Under the pieces are notes generated by a model. The model searched no databases. It saw only the letters and a program-made list of their open reading frames with translations, and was not told where the DNA came from. Of a stretch of 31,157 nt of DNA, positions 1 to 9,899 are shown piece by piece. The translations under genes were made by a program, and so were the position numbers. Source of the DNA: Asterionellopsis glacialis (Eukaryota; Bacillariophyta; Plagiogrammaphyceae; Rhaphoneidales; Asterionellopsidaceae); contig WKLE02002521.1 of NCBI GenBank assembly GCA_014885115.2, positions 1 to 31,157 of the forward strand, given 5' to 3'. The first letter of the stretch is position 1; each line of letters begins with the position of its first letter.

Positions 1-817
1 GAAACTGCACAATGTTTTCTGGTCACGTCAGACTTCAATACATGGTACAGTACTGTATACTTTTGGCTCTGAAAGTTTTTGATCATCATGCAATCTACGA
101 TCAAAATGACTGAGAGCTATACAGTTAATTCATCATAATACTGATTTGCCTGTAAAACAAGTTCTTCAACGAATCATTTTTGGTTAATGTAACAAAAAAT
201 GAAGACCATATATACAAAATCTTCAATTGTCTTAATAAGAGATTTCAAATAATGATATTAAATTATTGTTTATAATATATTGAATGTTAAACTACTGTAA
301 CAGGTGTCATTGTACTCCTTATATATATATATAAATTTCGTCCCCCAGTGGTCCAATAAACAGATGTTGAACGAATTGTTCTTACGAGATCTTCAACTGT
401 AACTTCTACGATTACCCGCCAATTGCACAGCATCTAATAATATACCTAGTATCACCTGTATAATATTATGACTCCGTTCCTCAATTTGGAAATTTCACTT
501 GTAGAAACCATGTTCATTTGTAGCACTTGAGTACCGGATGGGCTGACGACCACCAATCCATCCTCAAACGAGAAGCCCGGAGAAGCAGCTTTCTACTCGT
601 AAACCGGTTTTTTCACGTCACGCCTTCAAGGAGTCGTGCAGGAAATTTCAGGAGAACAATCACGAAAGAACCACTCTAGCCGGAAGTGGTCACAACTTGT
701 TTTCGGGTTTTTCGCCTTCTCTTTTTTTGGTGCACCTGAACATCTTGTCATAGTTCTTATCACTCCGAAATTTTATTCTGTACCAGGTCGTAACCTTCGT
801 CCCCATCAAGAACAACC
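1..817. other. Intergenic region, AT-rich, upstream of the first gene
   Basis: I see no gene here. The stretch is AT-rich with a short TA run at about 320-332. A perfect 12-bp palindrome (TACAGTACTGTA) lies at 46-57 and a further TACTGTA at 293-299. The last 200 bases are presumably the promoter and 5' untranslated region of the gene starting at 818. A TGACGT-type core on the minus strand lies near 617; such cores are known as CO2/cAMP-response elements in some diatom promoters, but one copy is weak evidence. Confidence 0.6.
46..57. repeat. Perfect 12-bp palindrome TACAGTACTGTA
   Basis: The twelve bases equal their own reverse complement. Related inverted repeats made from the same half-site, TACAGTA/TACTGTA, occur at 9747-9761 and 11860-11874, so this looks like a recurrent intergenic word rather than an isolated site. 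Its function is unknown. Confidence 0.75.
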
Positions 818-1612
818 ATGAAAATCACCGCCACTGATGATGTTATTCTCTCTGAAGAAGAAACAATCAGTGTTTATGAGGATTGCTGTGTAAAGCAGAC
901 AGAAGAAAAACACGGAGAAGAAGAACCATTCGTGCAATCTGAACTGCCGGGAAATGAAGATGCCGCAGTTGCTAATCGTAGAGCAGTTCACTTTGCCGAT
1001 TATCCCAGTTGGCATGAAATTGGTCACCTTAATGATATGACTTCTACAGAAATGGCGAATACATGGTATTGTTATGAAGAATATCAAGACATTCGTTCCT
1101 CCTATCATGATATTGTACGTAGAATGATGTCATATAATCCTAACATTGATAATGAAGTCGAGTCTACCCGGGGATTAGAACATAAAACTAAGATTGGATC
1201 TCGTAAACGAAGAGCCAATAAAATTGGTGCTATTGATGCTGTTTTACAGGAACAGGATCGTCAAATCTTATCTGGTACACGATCAACATTGGCGATTGCT
1301 AGTGTTTATATCCGTGAGGCACAAAGTGCAAAGGCGGATGCGCATGCCAAAGGTGTGGCTGATGCCAATGCAGTTCATGGAGATACAACAGCAGCAACAA
1401 CCACAACAAAGGAGGTAGAAGAAACCAGTGTAACGATTTTCGAAGATACTCAAAGTGATAGTAGGCAGAGACAAATCAGAGCTAAAAATAAGATTCAAAA
1501 TTTCTTCACCCGAAGACGTGGAAGTCTTGTTGACATTAAAAATATTCATACAACCACTACTTCAAGCGGAAGATCTGCATGGTCATTTGAAAGTATTGTT
1601 TACCTCAAGTGA
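818..1612 (+). CDS. Diatom-type hypothetical protein with W-Y and R-G-L-E motifs
   Basis: A 264-residue single-exon protein that starts at ATG in a purine-rich context (AACAACC before ATG). Residues 54-62 read RRAVHFADY, followed by an N-D-M-T-S-T-E-M stretch and W-Y at 83-84. An S-T-R-G-L-E-H-K block sits at 116-123. A charged helical segment (about 129-150) leads into an Ala-rich stretch (about 160-187). This order (basic-V-x-F, W-Y, then R-G-L-E, then a helix rich in Q/E/A) is what I recall of a large family of unnamed proteins in diatom genomes with no assigned function. There is no signal peptide or membrane segment, so a cytosolic or nuclear location is inferred. The C-terminal third is Thr/Ser-rich with a basic patch (F-T-R-R-R-G). 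The family call rests on pattern memory; that the ORF is a gene is well supported by its length and protein-like composition. Confidence 0.8.
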   Translation: MKITATDDVILSEEETISVYEDCCVKQTEEKHGEEEPFVQSELPGNEDAAVANRRAVHFADYPSWHEIGHLNDMTSTEMANTWYCYEEYQDIRSSYHDIVRRMMSYNPNIDNEVESTRGLEHKTKIGSRKRRANKIGAIDAVLQEQDRQILSGTRSTLAIASVYIREAQSAKADAHAKGVADANAVHGDTTAATTTTKEVEETSVTIFEDTQSDSRQRQIRAKNKIQNFFTRRRGSLVDIKNIHTTTTSSGRSAWSFESIVYLK

Positions 1613-2455
1613 GTCTTAACCGACTATTATAGAGAGCGAAACTAGAGTTATTGTTAGAAAGTATTAAAAGACAAGATAGAGAGCATCAATGTTATTGTAC
1701 TACACATGAACTTTATTCGAAAGCACTTGCATGTAATCATGTCATTATTTTTTTTGGGAGGGGGGGGGGTTTAATGTTGCTAGTGAGCCCACGATGGACA
1801 AGAAGAACTTTTAATATGGAATTTTCAGCCGAAAAAAGTGATTCATACAATAGTTTATTTTAAAGTTTCTTTTGCGAATTCTCGTCTGATTGAAGACAAC
1901 ACAAAGCTCTGACAATGAATACTCTTTAAGCAATCAGTGCTTTACCAGAAAAAGTGGCTGCAAGAAATCAAAGTCTTCGATGCAATCGTTTCTTCCATCA
2001 CCATTTTCTCAAAATTCATCTGCTTCCCACAGCGACATGCACATACCAAAGTGTCCCCTCTTTTGCTTTTCTTACTTATAAAAAGGTAAATTTTAAAAAC
2101 AAGTATTAGAATGAGAGAAATTCTACTGTAATTGATTAATTTTTGTTGACAGGTATTAATTGAACTTGTTTATTATGAATGTGCACACTCAAGATAGTTT
2201 GTGTCAATGATCAAGAATTCCCTTTGATTTGACATACGCGGTCATCTTTTAAAAACTTTTCGCTTCCTGTTCGAATTTATTTGGATGTTCCTATTGGTCA
2301 GTCATGACGTTCCCAGGCATGTCAAAAGACTGGTGATCCACTGACGACACACTCCACACGTATTCAGATTTATTCTTTCCAGAAAAAAAGATGCTTGATG
2401 TGACTTTGTTCCATTTTTTTGGCGGCGGCCGATAGGTATACGTGGTTAGCTTTTA
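1613..2455. other. Intergenic region between the W-Y family gene and CENPX
   Basis: Both flanking genes end here, so this is a shared 3' region. It holds a T8 run followed by GGGA and a G10 run (about 1748-1769). One TACTGTA occurs at 2124-2130. Small open frames at 1651-1863 and 1890-2081 have no recognisable protein features. I see no RNA gene. Confidence 0.55.
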
Positions 2456-2830
2456 TTAGGAGAAATCCATCAATAATCCTGCAGCAATTTTGGTAATATG
2501 ATCAGCTCTTATAGATACTGCTTGTGTACCCTCAGTTGCGGTCGGTTTTGGGGTGAGAACTCTTCCTTCATCATCATCATCGTCATTATTTAAATCAGTT
2601 GGTAATGGTGTTGTATTGGTGTTTGTGGTATTATCGACACCTTCATTCTCGCATTCAGCTTCCACTGCAGCTCGCTGTCGTGCTTCTACAACAAAAAGAC
2701 GAAGAAGTTCATTGGCTGTCAAAACCGCATCGGCATGGATCCGTTCCTTCGGTTGATGGTGTAAAATTAATTGCTTAGTCAATCCAGTATCAAAAGTCGC
2801 TGTTGGCTGGTCTTGTGGATGTGGATCCAT
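2456..2830 (-). CDS. CENPX: CENP-X / MHF2 histone-fold protein with acidic insertion
   Basis: A 124-residue protein from ATG to stop. Residues about 14-60 match the first two helices of CENP-X (also called MHF2 or STRA13), including the ELLRLFVVEARQRAAVEAE block at 41-59. Residues 105-123 match the last helix, ending in the characteristic L-L-M-D-F. CENP-X pairs with CENP-S; the dimer belongs to the constitutive centromere network and to the Fanconi-linked FANCM-MHF DNA-repair complex, so a nuclear, DNA-bound role is expected. The usual family length is about 80 residues. The extra length is mainly a low-complexity loop at about 61-104, rich in Asn, Thr and Asp and with five consecutive Asp, placed between helix 2 and helix 3. 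The Asp run is coded by a short trinucleotide repeat near 2570. No CENP-S gene is seen in this window. Confidence 0.87.
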   Translation of the reverse strand: MDPHPQDQPTATFDTGLTKQLILHHQPKERIHADAVLTANELLRLFVVEARQRAAVEAECENEGVDNTTNTNTTPLPTDLNNDDDDDEGRVLTPKPTATEGTQAVSIRADHITKIAAGLLMDFS

Positions 2831-3555
2831 GGTGCAATGGTCGTCTCTTTGTCGATTATCTATAATGTTCTCAAGACAGCATCATTCGAGTTGGATTTGT
2901 CTACTAATTCAAACCTGTGCGGAAAAAACTGTAGGATAGAACTTGTTTGGGAAACTCATCCCAAAAAATTTGGCGCACCGCCGGCATCGCTCGGAGAGAA
3001 AAATAAGCAGAAGCTGGCGAGCGTTTCTCCAATCCCATCGGTCACACGTATTATACTTGTTACCGATAGGGAGAGCTTTCTCGTAGACAACTGAGATCCC
3101 TCTCTAGAAAGGACCTTCGGTCTAGGAATAGCTAGAGGACTACCGGTAGTCGTTGTTATCTAGGACTAGGACCCTAGGATTAGTCCCAGAGAGTCCTTTA
3201 GGATAATCTAGTCTTATTTTCTCACTGGAGATAGTAAACCTAGAGGACCAAGAGACGGGATCCTATATTCCTTATGTCATTATCTTTTTGACCCAACAGA
3301 TCTTAGAATAAAAACTGCCGTGTAGGTAGTCGAAATTGTGTAAACAAGCTATATTGCATTATGGTCCCAGCCCATATAAGAGAGTTCCCATGAAGGAGCT
3401 ATCATCGAGGGCTCCAAAAACAGCTGCAATAATCAAACAAAAGATAATTTAACAGGAAAAGTTGAAATAAAGCCGAGTTGTACTCATTCTAATACTCTTT
3501 AACATGAACTTAGCTGCAAAATTTTTAGCACCGATAAAAATAATATCACCCTTGT
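2831..3555. other. Intergenic region with CTAG/GGAC-rich palindromic island
   Basis: This is the upstream side of CENPX and the downstream side of the giant gene. From about 3085 to 3285 the sequence is dense in short related words (TCTAGG, CTAGGAC, TAGTCC, TAGAGGAC) on both strands, unlike the plainer AT-rich DNA at 3290-3555. Similar islands occur in other spacers of the window. An open frame crossing 2771-3094 overlaps CENPX in antisense and shows no protein features. Confidence 0.5.
3085..3285. repeat. Island of CTAG/GGAC short palindromic words
   Basis: Runs such as TCTAGGACTAGGACCCTAGG near 3160 combine overlapping near-palindromes. There are no clear terminal inverted repeats or target duplications. 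It could be a decayed foldback element, or a lineage-specific intergenic sequence style. Confidence 0.45.
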
Positions 3556-6500
3556 TTAATCCAACTCGAGACAATGTTCAAAATTCTGTCCACCGAAACG
3601 CGTTGAGCCCTTTGTAGATAATGAAAAGTCATCATCCAAGGGGATATTTATATCATTGTGTCTGTTTCTTGGATCTTCCAATCTGTCTCTAAGGTTATGA
3701 TGGTAGTGTGAGTGCTGCCTTTCATTCTTAATCACCGTGCTTGATGCCGCTGCTTCTACTCCATACATTGAAGAAAAAGAACTCCCGGCAGCACCATCAG
3801 AAGTATAGCTTCTTATAATGTTTTGTTTTGATGGAGATATGCCTGAAGAACGATCACGATACTGTCTTCTCTGTCCATCCGCACTTCGGCTTCGACTTGC
3901 CCTTCGTTCCATTCTAGCTGCTTTTAAGGTACGCAATCTCGATATCATTGCTGCACGTGTTGAACTCCAAGAATCGACACCTTCAAAGGCTCCTGCTGCT
4001 CCCGGTGATGATTTTGTTGCTTCCTTTTGTTGTGCTGCTGTGTTGGATCTAACAGGAGTTTCAGTTGACGTATAGGATGAATGAAGAGAGGCGGGTTTCA
4101 ATTCAGATACTGGTGTTGATGGTTGGGACGATGATTGATTGAAAGTTCTTCGTGGTGAATGCGAATCTTTAGTAGCAGGGGATATATATTTGTTTTTGGG
4201 GCTTAACCGTTGTGAAGAAAATCTCTGTGTATGGTTTCCACTCTTCGCCTCTCCATTATTTTGCTTCTGATCACAGTTATTATCTTTCAATGCAGCGTTG
4301 GCTCCTTCCAAGGAAAAGAAGTCATCAGTCGCTGATGGTATCCACTCAAACCAAGAATTGTTATTCGATGAGAAAGTGTTATTCCAATTTGAAAGGGGTG
4401 CGCCAAAAGCTTCCTCGAAATCAGACTTTTGTACTTTCTCTTCTTCTCTAGTAGAGTCCTGCTGTTTCTGCCTATCGTTGGCAACAGGAGAGCTGCTCTT
4501 CTCGAATTTTGATGGAGAGATTATTCGTGTAGTATCCCAAGATGCTTTTTGGAATGCTGGTGATGGCGTTCGGGCATTCGATCGCCTAGGTGAACTGCTA
4601 GATGTAACGGATGCAAAGTTATCGTTTAACCTCGAAAACTGCATACGAGCAATTAGTGGAGCAGCTGCTTCGGACATTTGACTTGAAGATGCTTCTGAGC
4701 GGCGGGCCACTCTTTCGTCTTTTGACGTATGCTCACTTGAAACTTGGCTACTAGTGGAACTCGCGAATTCCTCCTTACTTTGGAGACAAGTTGGGTTGGT
4801 CAGCGCAGAGATTTCGGCAATTGATAGTTCAAGCGTTACTCCGTCATCAAAATCGCTGTTGGATCGACTCCCCGATCCAGTTGACCGCTGTGGTGACACA
4901 AGATTAGTATTACTCCTTGGTAGTGGACGTGTGTTCCGAACAACATTTGTGGCGGTAATCGACCTCTTTATGGGCGTTGGTGTTTCAGTTGCAGGCGTAG
5001 CTTGGACGAGTTTCGCTTTTAACTTCCGTGGAGACTCAAGCTTGCTTCCTACCTGCACTTTTGCAAAAGAAGGACTCTCAATGTTGGTCTGTTCTTCGAT
5101 TCTAGGACTAATTCCAATCGCTCCAGGCTCGGTCCCTTCGGTAAGAGTTAGAGAGTCTGGCGGCTCTGAGGCGCCTTCGGTACTACTGTGAGTACTTGTA
5201 ATTGGGAATTGCCGAGTTACAGCCACACTGGGTTTCGCAGTCAATGCTTTAATTCTATCTTGGACTGAAATATTCCTCTTGGGTTCAGAGACTTCCGGCA
5301 CGTGCACGGGCTTACACTCTTGTACATTCGAAGATTGCTCAATATCCCTAGATTCTAGCATTTGTTTCTGTTGTCCTCGTTGTCTCCGTGTCCTATTATT
5401 TTCAAAATTTGTTGCATCTTTTAAGCTGTCTGTAACTGAAACGTGCTGGGGGGCACCACGAGTCGCAGCAGATGATTTTGAATGACTACTCCATTCACTG
5501 CTGTTTTTTGTACTGGCACCACTTTGGGGGAATTTGGTAATATTTTGTGATCCTTTCAAAGATGAAACGGTCTTATGCGAGGTTCTTGATCCCTGTTGAA
5601 TGGGTCCAATGCTAGTTGCCTGTCTTATTTGTTGTTTACTGTTTCCTCCGTTGAACAAGCGGGCACGATCTAGTACAGACATTCGGTGAGGAGACGCAGT
5701 GGCTGAAATTTCATTCGGTTCTGTTTCCTCAGGATGTTCAAGCCTAGATTTCATTTCGTCTTTCATCCCAGAACTCAAACTATGCTTTTCTGTCCCACGC
5801 TTCTCCGATCCATCCCCGCTAGGAGGAGCAGGAGGAGCAGGAGAAGCCCTCGCTGAATTTCGAATAATCTTGCTATGCGCTGCTTCGCGTTTCTTTTCAG
5901 CTTCAAACTTGGCCCAGATGTTCTTCACTCCCGCATTACCAGAAAAACCCCTCGGTTCTTCTTTCTGAGGTGTTTCGAACATTGAACGATTTTTCCGAAA
6001 TGCCTCTGACTCTTTTGGTATGGGAGCTTTGTTTCCTTCCTCAAAAATTGACCGGATACTTTGCACATCCAAACTTTGATCATCTTCATCGATGACATTT
6101 TCATCGTCCTTTTGCTTCTCAAAAAATGAACGGATACTCTGCACATCTGCATTTGCATCGTCATCGTCGTTGCCTCCCTGGTTTGAAGCATCACCTTGTT
6201 GACCCCTGTTGCTTCTATTGTTGCTCTCTTTCAATGGAATAGAGTAACGTTTTACATGCTCAAAAGCTCGTGATCCACCCTGCTCGTATTGTGCAACTCT
6301 AGGTGATGAAACCATTCGACTCGATGTTACTGCAGTAAGGAAGGAACCAGCTACCGAAGAAGCGCCTCCCCGCTTCAAACCTGAAATAGTCTCGACAGGC
6401 TTTTCAAATTTGCCGCTATCGATTACTTCCACTCTCCCTTGTTCCGTGGGTACGGATACGGCCTCTTGGAAATCGATGCTTGGGTTTTTCCTTTTCGAGT

Positions 6501-9006
6501 TTGTAGCGTCATTTTTACAGTCTCTAGAGCCAGATGGAAGTTTCGGAGTGAAAGCCCCACTGGAACTCTTTGCCCCCTGGTGGTCTGGAGTCACAGTGTT
6601 TGTGACTTCGTTGCGTGGGGTACTGAATGCTCGTATTCTATCTTTTACAGAACAACGTCCAGGAGTTTGTGCAGGTGAAGACGAAGCAGCTTTTGAAAGA
6701 GTGGCGTGGGTAGTTTGCGATACTTTCTCATTTTGAGCAACTGCATAACCTACATCGCGAGAAATACCGTCAATTGCGGTTTCCGTGGTTTTCTTTAGGC
6801 TTGACACATCTTGCTGTTTATGAACCTGTGCATGGCTTGCCATAAAGGATGAAGTGCTACGCCAGTGAGAAAGCTCTTGCTTTTCAAGATTGTTGATAGT
6901 ATTGAACGGGTTCGACTGTTGAATCCTTGACGCATTCTTGTTCTCCCCTTTTATCCGAATCGTCTCTGGAGTCGCCGTTGCGACTGATTCGGGTTCGATC
7001 GCGCTTTCGGAGAGAGAAGCGGGTGTCCAACCACTAGATGTCGGCGAAACATTTGAATCTATTTTCGATGAATCGATGTCTTGCGTTGGCTTCGTAACAT
7101 TTTGAGAGTCGCGAATCAAGAAAGGAGAGCTACTGACTGTCAGCAAAGTTCTACCAGGAGACGAGGTTGACACTGATTTCTGATGAAAGTCAGGAAGAGG
7201 AGGTGGTAACCTAACTTGTGACTTCGGAGAATTTGGGGACACTATAAAAGGCTTTGTGGTATTTGTCACGGGCATATTTTCTGATTTATTCGGTAAGACG
7301 GGGTTTTCTTCTTCAATGTCATGCACATTAGGTAAAGCAGACTTATTCATACGACTTGTCCAAGATGGCTTGGTTACGGAGTCGTGGTTGATTTCCACAC
7401 CAATTGATGACGTTATGCTTCTATCCTGGAAGGAAGCATCGCTTCTTTTCGAGATTGGAGAAATCATGATATTTCGACCATTCACGTGTGTACCAAGCCG
7501 GCCAATAGGAAAGCCACTTGATTGTGAATTTGGAGACAAAACAATCTTGTGCTCAAAGCCAGGTCCTGATTCCAATCCGCTGAACACGCCGCTACTTATT
7601 TGACTTGAATCAGATTTAGGATGAGCTTGCCCATATCGAGAAGACGATGGCACAATGTATTCACTGTAAATTTGCCCTACATTACTACCCGCGATTTCGG
7701 GTGTTGACGTTTCGCTTCTTACCCGTCCAATAGATCTTATAGCACTAAACGGTTCGCTGTAAATTTGACCTGAGTCGCTATTGACGATTTCAGACGTTGG
7801 CGTCTCGCTTTTCGACCTTCCTATGACTCCAACACGCTCACTATCAATTTGCCCTCCTTCACTATCGATTGTGTCTGACGAACGTGTATGGCTCTTCCCG
7901 CGTCCAGCTAGTCCTGGGCTGGCTCTTCTACTGCTGGTAACACTATCATCAGCATACCACTGGTGTTGCGGAGCGCTGACAACTTGACCACTTTGAAATT
8001 CGTTGAAGTCATTCTCGTCTTCGTCGACAATGTTTTGATTCCGATCCTTTTCTCGATTTGTCATTATTTCAGTCGGAGCACCCACTGAATCTGACCTTGT
8101 GTCAGCAGTTTTCTTCATATTTTGGATGTTTGACATGATTTCAGTAGGTGCCCCACACTCTGATACTTGATATGCTTCACTTGTTTGTTTTGAAGGTGAA
8201 GTACCGAGAAAATGGTTCATCTGATAAACCAATGTCCTTTCTGCCTTTTTCTTTTTGATCCAGCTAGCCTGTGATATTGTAGGTATTTGTCTCATACTTT
8301 GTTGTTGATTTGGTAATGTCCCCGCTTCCCCAGTCTCGGATGAACGGCTTCTCTGATTTTGATCATATAGCCCAGGCCTTTTGCTTGATCCGGATCGACG
8401 AGTACCTTCTTTTCCGGTCAAAGCCTGTCGGAGATTCTGTTCCATAAGTCGCATATTGTCAGAAATTTTTTCTTTGTTCGATTCTTCTTCAACCTCTAAA
8501 TCAGGCGTGGACAGTCGTGAATTGGTTCCAATACTACTCAATTCCGATGATTCTTGCGCAGCCTTTTTATTGTCTGGAGATGCTTCTGTCAGGGAACTAC
8601 CGTCTGTATCATCACCATCCGTATTTTGCTGAGAAACTACTGCCGCTGCAGGAAAGAAGCTTCTCACCTGTGAGGACCATCCCGAATTTCGTGTTGGAGT
8701 CCTGGGTGAACCCCGTCGATACGACGACTGAGTTGGAGTTGTGTCTATTGTTGTTTGGGTCGTTGTTGTTTTACTGCATGAATGTGGTGGAGTTTTTGCA
8801 GAACTTAAGGAACCGTCTCTCGATGTGCTCAATGAATGTCTGTTCCGTTTTGGTGTAGTAGGGTTGGACGAGGGAGTTGTGTTCTTATCCTCTGGAATTG
8901 TCGGTGAAGTAGATCTGGTTTGTGATGGTCCATGATGGCCATCTACAGCAGCAAGGTAGCGACTTGCAACTCTGAAACTCTTTCTAGTTCGCTTTACCCC
9001 AGTCAT
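3556..9006 (-). CDS. Giant Ser-rich, probably disordered protein with repeated short motifs
   Basis: An intronless frame of 5.4 kb codes for 1816 residues when started at the first in-frame ATG (9006). The frame opens 36 bases earlier at a GTG, but a TAG lies just upstream, so ATG is preferred. I recognise no folded domain. The protein is rich in Ser, Thr, Pro, Asn, Gln and charged residues, as in intrinsically disordered proteins, with a basic N-terminus and a basic Arg-rich helix near 1680 (R-A-A-M-I-S-R-L-R-T-L-K). Two families of short repeated motifs stand out: S-V-x-D-R-[IA]-[RK]-x-[FL] at 786, 1110 and 1247, and V-[QK]-[SN]-I-x-x-x-F-E at 955, 981 and 1027. Other internal repeats are G-A-P-T-E-I-M (about 283 and 306) and G-Q-I-[DY]-S-E (three copies, about 385-450). 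There is no signal peptide or membrane segment. A scaffold or cytoskeletal role is possible but unproven. Confidence 0.85.
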   Translation of the reverse strand: MTGVKRTRKSFRVASRYLAAVDGHHGPSQTRSTSPTIPEDKNTTPSSNPTTPKRNRHSLSTSRDGSLSSAKTPPHSCSKTTTTQTTIDTTPTQSSYRRGSPRTPTRNSGWSSQVRSFFPAAAVVSQQNTDGDDTDGSSLTEASPDNKKAAQESSELSSIGTNSRLSTPDLEVEEESNKEKISDNMRLMEQNLRQALTGKEGTRRSGSSKRPGLYDQNQRSRSSETGEAGTLPNQQQSMRQIPTISQASWIKKKKAERTLVYQMNHFLGTSPSKQTSEAYQVSECGAPTEIMSNIQNMKKTADTRSDSVGAPTEIMTNREKDRNQNIVDEDENDFNEFQSGQVVSAPQHQWYADDSVTSSRRASPGLAGRGKSHTRSSDTIDSEGGQIDSERVGVIGRSKSETPTSEIVNSDSGQIYSEPFSAIRSIGRVRSETSTPEIAGSNVGQIYSEYIVPSSSRYGQAHPKSDSSQISSGVFSGLESGPGFEHKIVLSPNSQSSGFPIGRLGTHVNGRNIMISPISKRSDASFQDRSITSSIGVEINHDSVTKPSWTSRMNKSALPNVHDIEEENPVLPNKSENMPVTNTTKPFIVSPNSPKSQVRLPPPLPDFHQKSVSTSSPGRTLLTVSSSPFLIRDSQNVTKPTQDIDSSKIDSNVSPTSSGWTPASLSESAIEPESVATATPETIRIKGENKNASRIQQSNPFNTINNLEKQELSHWRSTSSFMASHAQVHKQQDVSSLKKTTETAIDGISRDVGYAVAQNEKVSQTTHATLSKAASSSPAQTPGRCSVKDRIRAFSTPRNEVTNTVTPDHQGAKSSSGAFTPKLPSGSRDCKNDATNSKRKNPSIDFQEAVSVPTEQGRVEVIDSGKFEKPVETISGLKRGGASSVAGSFLTAVTSSRMVSSPRVAQYEQGGSRAFEHVKRYSIPLKESNNRSNRGQQGDASNQGGNDDDDANADVQSIRSFFEKQKDDENVIDEDDQSLDVQSIRSIFEEGNKAPIPKESEAFRKNRSMFETPQKEEPRGFSGNAGVKNIWAKFEAEKKREAAHSKIIRNSARASPAPPAPPSGDGSEKRGTEKHSLSSGMKDEMKSRLEHPEETEPNEISATASPHRMSVLDRARLFNGGNSKQQIRQATSIGPIQQGSRTSHKTVSSLKGSQNITKFPQSGASTKNSSEWSSHSKSSAATRGAPQHVSVTDSLKDATNFENNRTRRQRGQQKQMLESRDIEQSSNVQECKPVHVPEVSEPKRNISVQDRIKALTAKPSVAVTRQFPITSTHSSTEGASEPPDSLTLTEGTEPGAIGISPRIEEQTNIESPSFAKVQVGSKLESPRKLKAKLVQATPATETPTPIKRSITATNVVRNTRPLPRSNTNLVSPQRSTGSGSRSNSDFDDGVTLELSIAEISALTNPTCLQSKEEFASSTSSQVSSEHTSKDERVARRSEASSSQMSEAAAPLIARMQFSRLNDNFASVTSSSSPRRSNARTPSPAFQKASWDTTRIISPSKFEKSSSPVANDRQKQQDSTREEEKVQKSDFEEAFGAPLSNWNNTFSSNNNSWFEWIPSATDDFFSLEGANAALKDNNCDQKQNNGEAKSGNHTQRFSSQRLSPKNKYISPATKDSHSPRRTFNQSSSQPSTPVSELKPASLHSSYTSTETPVRSNTAAQQKEATKSSPGAAGAFEGVDSWSSTRAAMISRLRTLKAARMERRASRSRSADGQRRQYRDRSSGISPSKQNIIRSYTSDGAAGSSFSSMYGVEAAASSTVIKNERQHSHYHHNLRDRLEDPRNRHNDINIPLDDDFSLSTKGSTRFGGQNFEHCLELD

Positions 9007-9264
9007 AGCTAATTTCACTTCCCTAATCCGCGCCGTACTCACTTGCTCCCCGAACTATGCTAACAAGCAACAGCAATCTTCACTGGAGGGGACTCCTCAC
9101 TTCTTTGGGACGTTCTGCAATACTTTTCTATCTTCGGATTTATTTTCTTTCCCCCTCGGTGTCTTTTTTTGGCTATCCCCGATCAACTTTCACTTCGTTT
9201 TTGGACCTTTTACGATTACCTCCTGTACTGTTGAGAACTAAACGATGGTCTGCGAAGTCAATAC

Positions 9265-9450
9265 ACCGGTAGTCCTAGGTTAGAGAGTGCCTCTAGAGTC
9301 CTACCTCGGGTACCTGGTAGACCTCTAGTTCTATGAAATATGTACCATACTCTGGGACCGGGCTGAATTTACCATACACGGATAGATCCCCTACTGTTGG
9401 TCCTACCAGTACCTGGGGTACTACCTGTTCGGGAGGTACAGGAATGTAGG
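9265..9450. repeat. Palindrome-rich island, GTAC/CTAG type
   Basis: Many overlapping inverted words are visible, for example CTACC paired with GGTAG near 9301-9321 and TACCT paired with AGGTA near 9422-9440. The strand could fold into several small hairpins. No coding capacity and no clear element ends are seen. Confidence 0.45.
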
Positions 9451-9746
9451 AAACCAATGAAAGAAACCGGGATGGCTTTCCGAGTCGGTACAGGTATGCA
9501 TAATTCAACCGAATCTTTTAATTGTTTATTGCTACGTGAGTGGGCCAAAATTTTAATCAATATGCATGTACGCGGTTCAGCATATTTCAAAAAACCTGCA
9601 TTTTCCAACGGAAGCAAATCGAAAAAGGACCTTTCTACTAAAAATTGATACGATCAAGATTTTTGGGGGAGTATGAGTCTTCCGTTGAGCTTGCAGGCGC
9701 ACATCGGATGCACATAACGGATTTCAAAAACTTACAAAATGATAAC

Positions 9747-9761
9747 TACTGTACTACAGTA
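9747..9761. repeat. Inverted repeat TACTGTA-C-TACAGTA
   Basis: Two 7-bp arms are exact reverse complements separated by a single base. The arms are the same half-sites as in the palindromes at 46-57 and 11860-11874. Confidence 0.75.
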
Positions 9762-9899
9762 TCTTATTTCGTTCGGATAGAGGGATATTATACTGTACCA
9801 TAATTATTATGCAAAAGATGATGCGGCTGGCCTACTCGGCCGGTGCACGAAAGTACCAATCTATTTTATAATACTGTATTATTTATTATATATCTTATC

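Noticed and set aside
1890..2081. 63-codon Ser-rich open frame downstream of the first gene
   Set aside because: It lies in an AT-rich 3' region and has no supporting feature.
2771..3094. 107-codon plus-strand open frame overlapping CENPX
   Set aside because: It is largely antisense to CENPX and its 5' untranslated region and has no domain.
9007..9042. Extension of the giant protein to a GTG start 12 codons upstream of the ATG
   Set aside because: The codon at 9042 is GTG, a stop lies just upstream, and a nuclear gene should use ATG; GTGAGT there looks like a splice donor, but no acceptor at a workable distance was found.
9397..9648. 83-codon plus-strand and overlapping minus-strand open frames
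   Set aside because: The island's short palindromic words keep frames open on both strands by chance; no family resemblance is seen.
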